From positions 1,358,001 through 1,422,000 of the forward strand of contig NC_041786.1 of the NCBI RefSeq assembly GCF_900090045.1: DNA of 64,000 nt. The letters are read 5' to 3'. Positions 47,535 through 58,098 of this stretch are shown in pieces. The first letter of the stretch is position 1; each line of letters opens with the position of its first letter. This DNA comes from Plasmodium malariae. Taxonomy: Eukaryota > Apicomplexa > Aconoidasida > Haemosporida > Plasmodiidae. A model generated the notes under the pieces. It ran no database searches. It saw only the letters and a list, made by a program, of their open reading frames with translations, and was not told the origin of the DNA. The translations under genes and the position numbers were made by a program.

Positions 47535-48336
47535 TCAGTATAACTTACAGCACTGATTATTCTTTTTGGCTTGTCTAAAAAAAAAAGATAAAAAAGAGAT
47601 AAAAAAATATAATCATCCATAGTGCTTATTATCAATATACATATATAACACATATATGTGGAGTGAAACTGATGGAACATAAAAAAGTTGATTATTAAAA
47701 GTAAGAAACGTACCTATAAAATTGATATGACGAATTGGAAAGATCTTGGCTTTTTTTCATAAGGTCATCTAATTTTTCTCCTCTTTGTAATAAGTCTTCA
47801 ATATTTTTAAGCATGACATCCTTAACTTCATCAAGATCTTTTTGCACTCTTGATAATTTATCTGCTTCTGATGGGTTTTGATATTTTTTTAACAATTCAT
47901 TTAATTCCTCATGAAATAACATATCTTCTTTTAAATCTTGAGTAATGTTTTCATATTTCCCTCTACATTTTTGTCTAAATAATTTCTGAGTATTGTCTAT
48001 TAACCCAAAAGCAATTCTTAAAGGGTATGCCTTTGTTGATAATACTAATACACTAATATTATTTTCTTTACTTGTATATATATGTAAATGCCCAATGCCC
48101 GACTCTAATTCAATAATTTCTCTGTTACCTTTGGGTGTTCTACTACATACTAATCTAGAATGAAAGAATATATGCTCTTTTAATGAAGATCTGTGAAAAA
48201 AGGGGAATGACGTTAAGTCCATCGATGCGGACAAAAAAATGGGTTCTGATGCATCGTATTTGTAAATTAATATTGCGTATAAAGCAATTTTATTTGATCT
48301 TTCATTATTTGGAAGAGTGCTTGAAAAATCATTCAT
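47535..48336 (-). CDS. YKT6: R-SNARE Ykt6 (longin SNARE)
   Basis: Ykt6 is a soluble, lipid-anchored R-SNARE acting in ER-Golgi and endolysosomal fusion. Exon 1 is 48336-47714; exon 2 is only 40 nt (47574-47535), with split codon AG|A. The product is 220 residues. Residues ~10-130 are a longin domain (KIALYAILIYKYDASEPIFL, IGHLHIYTSKENNISVLVLS, AYPLRIAFGLID). A SNARE helix follows (~150-208) with the zero-layer Arg in EDLLQRGEKLDDLM. The micro-exon adds QAKKNNQCCKLY, placing adjacent cysteines before the end: a CaaX-like CKLY for prenylation plus a palmitoylation Cys. Without this exon the protein would lack its membrane anchor. P. falciparum has two Ykt6 paralogues as I recall; which one this is was not determined. 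Confidence 0.93.
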
Positions 48337-49339
48337 TTTAGATTATCAAAAATTGGGGCAACACAGGGATGTACAAGTAGGTATAACTGTCAAATAATAT
48401 ATGTATGCAACATATATGGGGAAAGATAAAAGGTTCCCAAGATTGAGATACTTAGCGAGGAAATTATGTATGCTAGTCGGAGTTCGAAATGTGTGCATAA
48501 AAAGGGGGCACGTATGTGTATGTTACGCATATACATAAACATAAAAATATATGCATACACGTGTATGCATTTATATTTATACGTATATATATCTTATAAT
48601 ATGATAATTTTATGCAAGGTCAAACAAAAACACCGTTCTCCTTTTACGTACAAGCCTCAGTTCGGCTGTTATACATTTACTATTACAAATTTAAGGGATT
48701 ATGCTAATATTTTAAAAGGATAAAAACGACAAAAATAAAAAATCGTTAACAGTTATTTTGCAGCTAGGGGCATATCACGTTGAATAGGCACGGTGAAAAT
48801 GCGCATAGGTGTACATATCCACATAAATGCACATACAAGTATATATATGTATATATATATATACATAAACTTGCATACATGTGCTTATTTATAATTTTTA
48901 TCACAACTGACATACATTTAAACCATTTATTTACCCGTTCATATAATTTATTTATGTAATTATGAATTTCCAAAAAAAGGACATATATCATGTACACATT
49001 ATCATACAGCTATAAAATGGAATAACTTGCAAAAAAAAAAAAAAAAATGTTATACAATTTGTATTATAAAAATGGCGTAATTTATAATTTTTTTATATAG
49101 CAGAGTAACTCAACTTGAGTTTTTAATCTGTAAACATGTAAGCATGTGAGCATATTTATGTATGTATATTTATGTATGCATAATATTCCTGTAGTTGATA
49201 ACTAAATAAGTGTATATAAAAGGTGAAAAGGCTTAGTTTTTATTACTTTAAAGAAATGAATATTTTCTTCTCTTCCTCAAAGCAAATAATTAACTGAAAT
49301 AACCGTTGTAATTGTTATGAAAATATAAATAAATAGAGT

Positions 49340-49378
<39 letters not shown>

Positions 49379-51228
49379 GAAAATGATCTCTTAATTATTT
49401 ATTATTGTACTTATATTATTCTCGTAATTATATTCATAATGGGACACTGATTTACACGAACAAATGTATATTTAAAAAGAGAAAATAACTTTGAATACAT
49501 CATTTTTGATGTAAATATATATAAAAAAAATTTATTACTCAAGTTGAACAGTTTCTCTCATATTATTAACACGCAAAACAGAATTGCGCATGAAAAATGA
49601 ACATGCACAGACTAAAAGATAGATAAAAAAGGAAATCAGGAAAAGATGTTACACTTACTACACTAGCCTTTTCATCCGTTCAACAAAAATGAGTATAGGG
49701 CAATTATATGTAAATGTGAAAACACAAAATGAACATGGCATCATTAATTATACTTTTTTTTTTTTTTTTTTATAAATGATTTTAATGGAAGTTTTGAAAA
49801 ATGTAAAGTAAAAATTTCCATATATATATTATATTACGCAATAAAATAAACAATATATATTATACTTTTTTTATTATTAACGGAAAGAGGGGGAAATAAA
49901 AAAAAAAAGCAAAATACATATACACAGACATGGATATAAATGCACACACGTACACATACAAACAGGGTTACAAAAACATAAACCCATTTCAGCAGATACT
50001 ATTTTAAAAAGGAGGAACAAATTTGCGTTTTTAGTTATTATGAAAAATAGTATAACAAGAAATGTTGAATGTTATATGGATAAGAATATAATTTTTATTT
50101 TCTCCCACTGCTAATTCATTCCTTTTATGTGCCATTATATATATATGTACATATATTTGTTGTCTTTAAACGACCAACAAGGGAAATAATAGCTTCTTTA
50201 TGAACAAATCAAATGGGCGCATTCAATTGCTCTTTGAATAACTGTTATTATTATGTTATTCTTTATATTGAAGCCGAGTTATATAAGTACATGTTAAAAT
50301 TGTTTGAGGTACAAATAAAATTTATATATGTGTACATGTCTCTAATTTGTAAGGGATATGTACAAATGGGGAAACATTTCTTTTGTACCTAATTGCCTTT
50401 GTTCCTTTTTCTCATTTTTTAAATATTATTCATTGGCATATCAGTATATTTGCTCTCCGTTATTATGGTTAACAATTGTGTATAAAGAAATGAAAAAAAA
50501 TTGCACACATGTACCATATGCTCATATGCGTACATATGTATATGTATACGCATACATATATAGAGTAAATTCCTCCCTTTTTAAGCAACATCAATGGACG
50601 AGCTCTTTAGAAGGGAACATATGCCACCGTAGCTTTGCTCTCATGGAATGGCGGTAACTACATGGACGTGCAAACAAGCCCCATTTTTAAATTGTCACAT
50701 GCCCAGATGTACATAGAAATATATATATGTGTGTATGTATGCATGTATGTATGCATGTATGTATGTATGTATATATGTAAATCTCTGTAAGGGACCATTT
50801 CCGTAACAATGTTCAGGTAAAATTTGTTGCTTGTTCTCCGTGCTTTCCTTTTTTTTTAAGTGAGTACGTTTTTACAATTTTGAAATAGTTGTTAACATTT
50901 CATTGCTAAGCTGTGTTACATGGTTAATTATGGAAACGAAATTTTTTACATGCAAAGCTTTACATGTGCGCAAATAGTTTCACTAGAAAAAAAAAAAAAA
51001 AAAAAAAAAACCTGAACAGTCAGGCCAATTTTTTCAAGAAACAAAAAAATATATAAAATAGCTAGAAATAAAAAAAATATATAAACAAATTGGCTAGAAA
51101 AAAAAAAAATAATAATAACGAAAATAACAAATATGGCAGATATGACAAAAATGGTCCACATCATAAAAATGACTAAAATTCTTAAAATGGTCAAAATACA
51201 GCTCCTCCCCTCACGATTTAAACGCCGT
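48337..51228. other. Long intergenic region upstream of YKT6
   Basis: About 2.9 kb with many A/T runs, including 35 A at 49340-49374 and 26 A near 50986. Also TATGTA microsatellites (50725-50775), and no tandem array longer than that. A 99-codon + frame at 50358-50657 has mixed composition, but I see no supporting splice sites or homology. Confidence 0.55.
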
Positions 51229-54200
51229 CTACATGTGGAAAAGCAGGTAATGGGCTAGGTCCAGCGCTATTTGAACATCCAAAAAACTTAAAAAAATTGT
51301 AGATACATAACTCAAAAAAGAAGTGTGGAAAAAGTGAAAAGCGTCAAGAAATAAGTTAGAATAATAATTGATATATTTTTTTTTTTTGCAAATCTTATTA
51401 TAGTGATGATCCTCATCCGTATTTTTGATTACGAGCGCGTAAAAATTATGCATAGAGAGTTGTATGAAATAATTAAACAATTTTTTTAAAAAACAGGTAA
51501 AAACTAAAAAAATATTTTTATAAACAACAGAGGGCGAATTTTTTAAAATAGCACAAAAGATTAAATACATTTTCATATTTTCATTAAGGTTACAATTGTT
51601 GTATATAGTTTTTATGGAAACAAGAATGTTTGAATAGATCATGGTCTTATTCAAAACGTGAAATAGTTCTTCGCATAATAGCAAAATTGCTTCAATTGAT
51701 ATGATTTTTTCAATCTTTTCACTGTTTTTTAATTTTCCAATTACATAATTTATTTCATCTGGTATATATACATTTTTCTCTTCCCCATTTTGGAACCTTT
51801 TTTTATTCAAAGATGAAACCCCCCCAGGTATATTCTCTTCATAGTATTTTCCGTAAAAAAAATTCTTCTTCCATGGGTAATTGAAATTGCAATTTCCATT
51901 CCCATTCCCATTGTTGCTATCCAAATTAGGACTAATATAATAAATGAGGTGGCAATTGTTTAAATTAGATAATCGGAAAAAGTAAAAGACGTCATCGATT
52001 TCTTTTCCTTCGTCGTAATTTGATACATCCCTCTGATAATTATCTAGGATAAAAAATAAAAAAAAAACAAACTTGGTAAAATTAGCAGGTAGGATGGGTT
52101 TCATTTGGATTTTATCGTTATTAGCACTATCATAGTTATTTTTACTATCGTCATTTCGACTGTTAACAGGGTCATCACCAATGATAGCTGTGCCATCCCC
52201 CGTGTGAGTAGCACTATCCCGAATAAGCAAACCAATTATCGTATTTTTTAAACAATAATTAAACGTTAAAAATATGTCCTTTGCAAAATTGTGGACCCTG
52301 ATTATTAAAACAAAAGTCTGATTAGCCATTTCTGATTTTATAAAGTGTTCCACATATAAATTTAAAAATATTTTTTTTTTGCTATTTTTTTTTAGTATGC
52401 CTTTATAAGGATATACATAAATACATCTTAATATATCAAAATTTGCTTCATTATATATGGATGAGGATTTATTACCTTCTTTCTTTTCTTTTATTATATC
52501 TTCTTTTTTAAAACGAATATTTTCCTCTAGATATTTAAAAATGGAATTTTTTTTTAGGTGCATATATGAGTATAAGTTAACTGGAATTGTCGAATTGTTT
52601 TTTGCGTCAAAACATAATATAGAAAAGTATAGTGTGTCTACATTTCCTTGGCTACCTCCATCACTTAAGGGGAAATCATCTATATTCATGGTACCACTAC
52701 TATGGGTGTTTAATGTTGTATAGTAGTCATTACAGTCATCAAAACTATTACTTTTACTTTTATAACAACATTCTTCCGAATTTTTGAAAACACTTCCATG
52801 AGGGGAATAGTTTGAGATATTTTTTTGAAATACATTCCTTACCTCTACCACCTTTTCGAGAGAAAGTTCGCCACTTTTGGAGAAATCTTTTTCGTTGGAA
52901 ACACCTTTTTTTTTGTTGGTTGTGGAAGAGAGCCATCTGTTCTCCCTCACTTGGTCTACGTCCAAAACATTTCGTACGTAGTTAAAATTTTTTTTTTTTT
53001 CCTCTCTTTGTTTTTCGCTTCGTTCGTCGCTTCGTTTGTCGATTCGTTCGTCGCTTCGTTCGTCGATTCGTTCTTCGTCTCGTTTTTCTCTCTCTTCTTT
53101 ATTATTCTGTACCTCATATACTCCCCCCTTTTCATTCCCATCATATTTACAGCTCTTCTTCCTACTTGTTGAAATTTTCTTTACATGCAACCTACCCACT
53201 TCTTTCTTTCTGCAAAGACCCTCCCCACCGCAGTCCTTGTAGTAGTCGCAGTTAACCACATCTCCGACATTACTGCATTTTGAAGAGTCGGTGTTACTAA
53301 TGTGCATATCTTTTTCCTTGTAATCATAAAAAAGCTCAAAACTTGTTTGATACATCTGATGTGTTCGGATTGAATGAAAATTAATTATCTGGGGGTCAAC
53401 CGTAACGTTGATGTTTTTATTTTTCCGTTCGACTTGGTTAAATGGTTTGTAAAAAAATTTTCCCCCTTCGTCAACATTGTCGGTTATATCATCTGCTAAA
53501 CCTGCAGAACCCTTGACACTCGCTGTATCATTCGAATGCATGAATAGTTCACAGGAAACCCTAAAACCAACACAAATTCTTTTTTCTTTCCGCTTTCTCA
53601 TCGTTAAAGTAAAATATCTCCTCTTCTGCAAATAATTTATTTTATGTTGATTCATTATAATAATATTCCTATCAAAAAATAGAGAATCATCATTAAATAT
53701 ATTGCCCTTTTTGTAATTAAATAAAACATATTTGTCAAACCCTAGAAGAATAATAATGTCTATATTAAACAAATAGATGTCTTCATTTTTTGTTTCAAAG
53801 ATTATTTTGTTCAAAAGATAATTGTACACCTGTTTACAGTACAACAGATAGTTATCTACGAAATATTTCATATAATTAAGGTGTATGTTTCCTCCCCTGT
53901 CTTCTCTTTTTTTCTCATAATTATGAAATATATACTTGTAATAGTCTACTCTATCTAAATATTTGTAAATGTCCATGTTAGATATACAAACACAAAAGCT
54001 AACCTTCTTAATCGTAAAGGTTAAGCAGCTCACACAGTTGTCGTCGTACTGGCTCGCCTCAACCCTTTCACACACATGCTTTCCCCTTACAATCGAACTG
54101 CCGCCTTGAGTTACTGGACTTTTCTTCGCCACTCTACTATCAGTTTCACTGCTATTTCCGCTGTTACTCCCATCACTGCTACTTCCGCGGTTACTCCCAC

Positions 54201-55082
54201 CGCTGCTAAAAGTGCGAGGGGGCTGTTCATCATACTCGTCTCCTTTTTTCTTGTCCTCGACATTTGGGAGGTAGTTCCTTAATCTTTTATTCTCTTGGTC
54301 TATTTCGAAATATCTATTTAAAGAATTCATATATGTGATACCGTTAATCTTAATCTGTAAAATTTTGTTTTTTGGATTAGCTACTTTATAGGAGATAGGA
54401 AACTCACTGTTGTGTGCATTCCGCACAATCATTACTTGGCCTTTTTTTTCATTCCCATTCTTATCATTCCCTCCTTTTTCGTCTTCCTTTTTCTCTTCCT
54501 CTGTACTGTGCTTCTTCATTTTAGTTCGCATGAAGTTATCAAAGTAGCACTTCATCATGTTTGTATATGTTTCCCCATAGGTCTTCTTTGTATACATATT
54601 AACATGCTTGTAGTACACATCACTCATATCCTTGTGCAGTTTCCCTCTTACCATAACGAGGATAGCATATTTTTCAAAATCATAATTTATATCAACAAAT
54701 TTGTACGTACCGTTTCTGTTTCTGTTAGCATGTCTTTCTACCTCTGTTCGCACATTCTGCAGTATCCCCTTGTCAAACGCATTTTTCAAACTAAAAAAAA
54801 AAAAGGAAAAATGGTAAAGATATAAATGCCGAAAAAAGGGGAAGTATAAAACTGCCGCAAGAAGTTGACGAAAAATAGAGTATAACACGGTATACAAAAG
54901 GGACAACAACTTAAGGTTTTTTATTCCATCAAGCTGATCATAGCAAGTATATACCTGATTATGACAATATCTTCTGTTGGGAGTAAATTTGTGTCTTTCC
55001 AAAATTTCATTAGATCTTTTTCAAACGAAAAACAGTTAAAAACATAAAAGGAAATTGTGTACCTCAAGTATCCATTCATCAT
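51229..55082 (-). CDS. OCRL/INPP5B-like inactive inositol 5-phosphatase with ASH and RhoGAP-like domains
   Basis: Two exons, 55082-54955 and 54790-51229 (donor gtatat, acceptor after a T-rich tract, split codon AG|T), give ~1,229 residues. The order matches OCRL/INPP5B: 5-phosphatase fold, ASH, RhoGAP-like. Fold cues are ISFYVFNCFS...DIVIISLKN (cf. WNVNG...DIxxIGFQE), AILVMVRGKLHKDMSDV, VSFCVCISNMDIYKY (~307-321; cf. NSHLAA), IIILLGFDKYVLF (~393; cf. WLGDLNYRL) and TSFELF (~525; cf. TSDHKPV). The catalytic Glu, His, Asp and Asp-His residues are all replaced, so it should not hydrolyse phosphoinositides. ASH (~760-900) is the clearest: STIPVNLYSYMHL, YPYKGILKKNSKKKIFLNLY, FVLIIRVHNFAKDIFLTFNY. 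The C-terminal ~180 residues (PDEINYVIGKLKNSEK...) follow OCRL RhoGAP. Charged insertions split the domains. Alignment was by eye. Confidence 0.72.
53025..53095 (-). repeat. 12-bp coding repeat (ERSD/ERID)
   Basis: About six units of tcgttcgtcgct / tcgtttgtcgat encode Glu-Arg-(Ser/Ile)-Asp variants in the insertion between the phosphatase-like and ASH parts of the OCRL-like protein. Confidence 0.8.
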
Positions 55083-55978
55083 TTTTTCCTTTTTTTCTGC
55101 TTTGGTGTTCCATGAAAGTATACCCGCACATGGGTACGCTACGACATACATATACACATATATATATAAATATATATACACATATATATATAAATATATA
55201 TACGCATATATATGCGTTTTCTATGATGTGTACCCCCTCATAGGTATGCTCGCCAACATGCACATGTAAATGCATATAAATATATATATCTTTTTTTTTT
55301 TTCGGCAAATCTCAGTGTTTATTTTTGTACCTTTGCTTTTTCTTAAAAGAAAGAACAGCTTGTAAAAAAAAAAAATAAATAAAAAATAAAATAAAAAAAA
55401 TAATAATAACAGTATGCACATGTAAAAATACGAAGTAGTTATAACTACACTATATACGCATGATTCTTCAGAATATGGGATTAATAAAATTCATTTAAAC
55501 ATAAGTGTTTAAGATAAAAAAATGATTCCTTAAATGATGATGGTAACTACTTATGTTTCCCTAGAAATAGGCATGAGTTGTATGTATTTCTATTTTCTGT
55601 ACAATTCTTATAATTTTTTTTTTTTTTTCTTCCACATGTTTGTAAGTATAAGTCTATACTTAATGTATAAGGTATTTTCCGCTATTCCCTTTTTTTTTTT
55701 TTTTTTTTCCACATGTTTGTAAGTATAAGTCTATACTTAATGCATAAGGTATTTTCCGCTATTCCCTTTTTTTTTTTTTTTTTTGCAATATAATACTCTG
55801 ATTGTACATATGTATATATAAATATTTTACTCATAAGGGAGAAGCGAAAATGCAAGAGCTTTTTTGGGACTTGTTAAGTACCCAACCGTGAGCAATATAC
55901 TTTCTATTTTTTTTTTTTTTTTTTTTTTTCTGTTCAGCTGCCATTTTTAACTCCTTCCTTTAGACAAAACTTGCAATA
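55083..55978. other. Bidirectional promoter region (OCRL-like / CHL1)
   Basis: About 0.9 kb between two genes read apart. It holds TATA microsatellite (55150-55215), T runs and a 77-bp tandem duplication (separate entry). No exon. Confidence 0.6.
55631..55784. repeat. 77-bp tandem duplication
   Basis: Two head-to-tail copies (55631-55707 and 55708-55784) start at tccacatgtttgtaagtata and end in a T run. They differ by one internal base (taatgtataagg versus taatgcataagg), so the duplication looks recent. Confidence 0.92.
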
Positions 55979-58063
55979 ATGTTCGGTTCGTTCGACGAAG
56001 ACATTAGGGAGTTTTTCCCCTTCACACCATATAAAGTAATAAAGAAACAAAAACATGAATACCGCCTATGCACATAATGCGTTGTTTAAAACTCATACAA
56101 AGTTGTAATATCGTTTTTGAGAGTGCGTATTTGGAAGAACAAATGTGTCAGAGATTGCGCGGAAATGCGTGCGTAATAGTTGTACGTGCGTTTGCGTGGT
56201 TAAGTAGGCACACATAAGACGAGCCTTTTTATATGTTTCTGCTTTTTCCATATCCATTCGTTGACTTCGTTGGTGTAGTTTACTTAGTTTGCTTCTTTAC
56301 CTTTTTTTTTTTTTTTTTTTTTTTTTTTCTACCTTACCATACATGTACCACTGCCCGATGAAAGATTCAAATGGACTTTATGAAAATATTTTATGAAATT
56401 TTGACAAATTCGAACATAAAAACAAATGAAAAGATAAGATCAGTATATGAGGCAATCCAACAAAATGAAAACATGAAAAGTATGTTGAAGGATGATATTA
56501 ATAATAGTTTAAGTTGGTTGTATGAAAGTAACGAGGAAATGAAACAGAGTAACTCGAATTCTTCAAATAACGCCAACAATTCTGAGGAACACATTATTTG
56601 TGAAATGAAAACAGGCTCAGGAAAATCTCTAACTATGTTAACTCCTCTTATCTACTGGTTAGATCCAAATAAAATGAACGACATTTGTTAATGAGCTCTT
56701 AAGGATAGAGATATGTTGTAACATGTTCATCCTAAACGAATATGTGAGCACGTGTATGCTTTTAGACCCGACTAATTTTTCGCCTCCGCGTTCACATGTA
56801 TATGTGTAAGCACATACATAATTACATTATATGCCCCGATACATGATGCTTCTTTTTTTTTTTTTTTAATGCACCTCAAGGCTTTTCAAGCATAAATTCG
56901 ACTTGTTTCTCATGAAGGAGAATGTCCAACTGAAGAAAGAGGGTATCGACTAAAGCGTTTCTTACTCAACAGATACACCATTCATCCGATGCATTTCTCA
57001 TCAAATACACCTACTACCCCGTACCTTCTACACGTCTTTCCCTTTTCTTAGAGCCCGAATGGATCAAGGAAAGCATAATGGAAAAATTGCTGGAAAAGTA
57101 CACACATAACTTAAACATGCAGAACAAAAAAAAAGACATATATTTAAACATTTTAAATAAATATTTTTCCTTTGATGAGGATAAAATATTATTGAAGGAA
57201 AATGTAACAGTAGAAAAGAAAAAGGTCGACATAGAACAGACCCATACGAATGATGAGTTTCCTATGGCACACAAAGGTAATAACTGGGAAATATAATAAG
57301 ATAACAAAAAGAGGACTAACTGATTGACTCATCGAACGAGGACTAACTGATTAACTGATCGAATTGACAAAACATCTTACAGTGTGTTATAAGCGTGCGC
57401 GTAACGCTTTCACATTAAGCACAGTCTTATGCATGTGTGAACATATTCAAATATTATTTCTTTAATTGTTTAGATGAAGACCTCCTGAGCGATTGTTCTG
57501 TTGAGGGAAAGACCAAAAAACAAGTGAGCACAAATGAGTGAATGAAGGAAGACAAGAAAGAATGCGGGGAGTGGTAGAAAGAATGAGGGGAGTGGTAGAA
57601 AGAATGAGGGGAGTGGTAGAAAGAATGAGGGGAGTGGTAGAAAGAATGAGGGAGTGGTAGAAAGAATGAGGGGAGTGGTAGAAAGAATGAGGGAGTGGTA
57701 GAAAGAATGAGGGGAGTGGTAGAAAGAATGAGGGGAGTGGTAGAAAGAATGAGAGGAGTGGTAGAAAGAATGAGAAAAAAAAAAATAAAATAATAAAAAT
57801 AATAATAATATAAATGAGGAAGATTTTTTTTTTCATTTTTCTCTTGTTTTCCAAATTTAACGTAACTACGATCGGACTTCTTCCTCTTTCAGATCTTTAT
57901 CTGCAGCAGAACCCAGTCGCAGCTAAATCAATACTTCCTCGAGTTAAAAAAAATTGAAAAAAAAATAAAAAAAGATTTTTCCATAAATATGATTATAATT
58001 GGGAGTAGGAAACACCTGTGCATAAACGAGGTAGGGGGTGAGAGAGAGGTGGACCAAAGGAAA

Positions 58064-58098
<35 letters not shown>

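Noticed and set aside
50358..50657. 99-codon + strand ORF upstream of YKT6
   Set aside because: Composition is mixed, but about a third is microsatellite translation. No splice sites or family resemblance.
54791..55002. N-terminal ~70 codons of the 1,257-codon ORF over the OCRL-like gene
   Set aside because: They read through an intron with a T-rich acceptor. The exon at 55082-54955 continues the phosphatase-like fold in phase instead.
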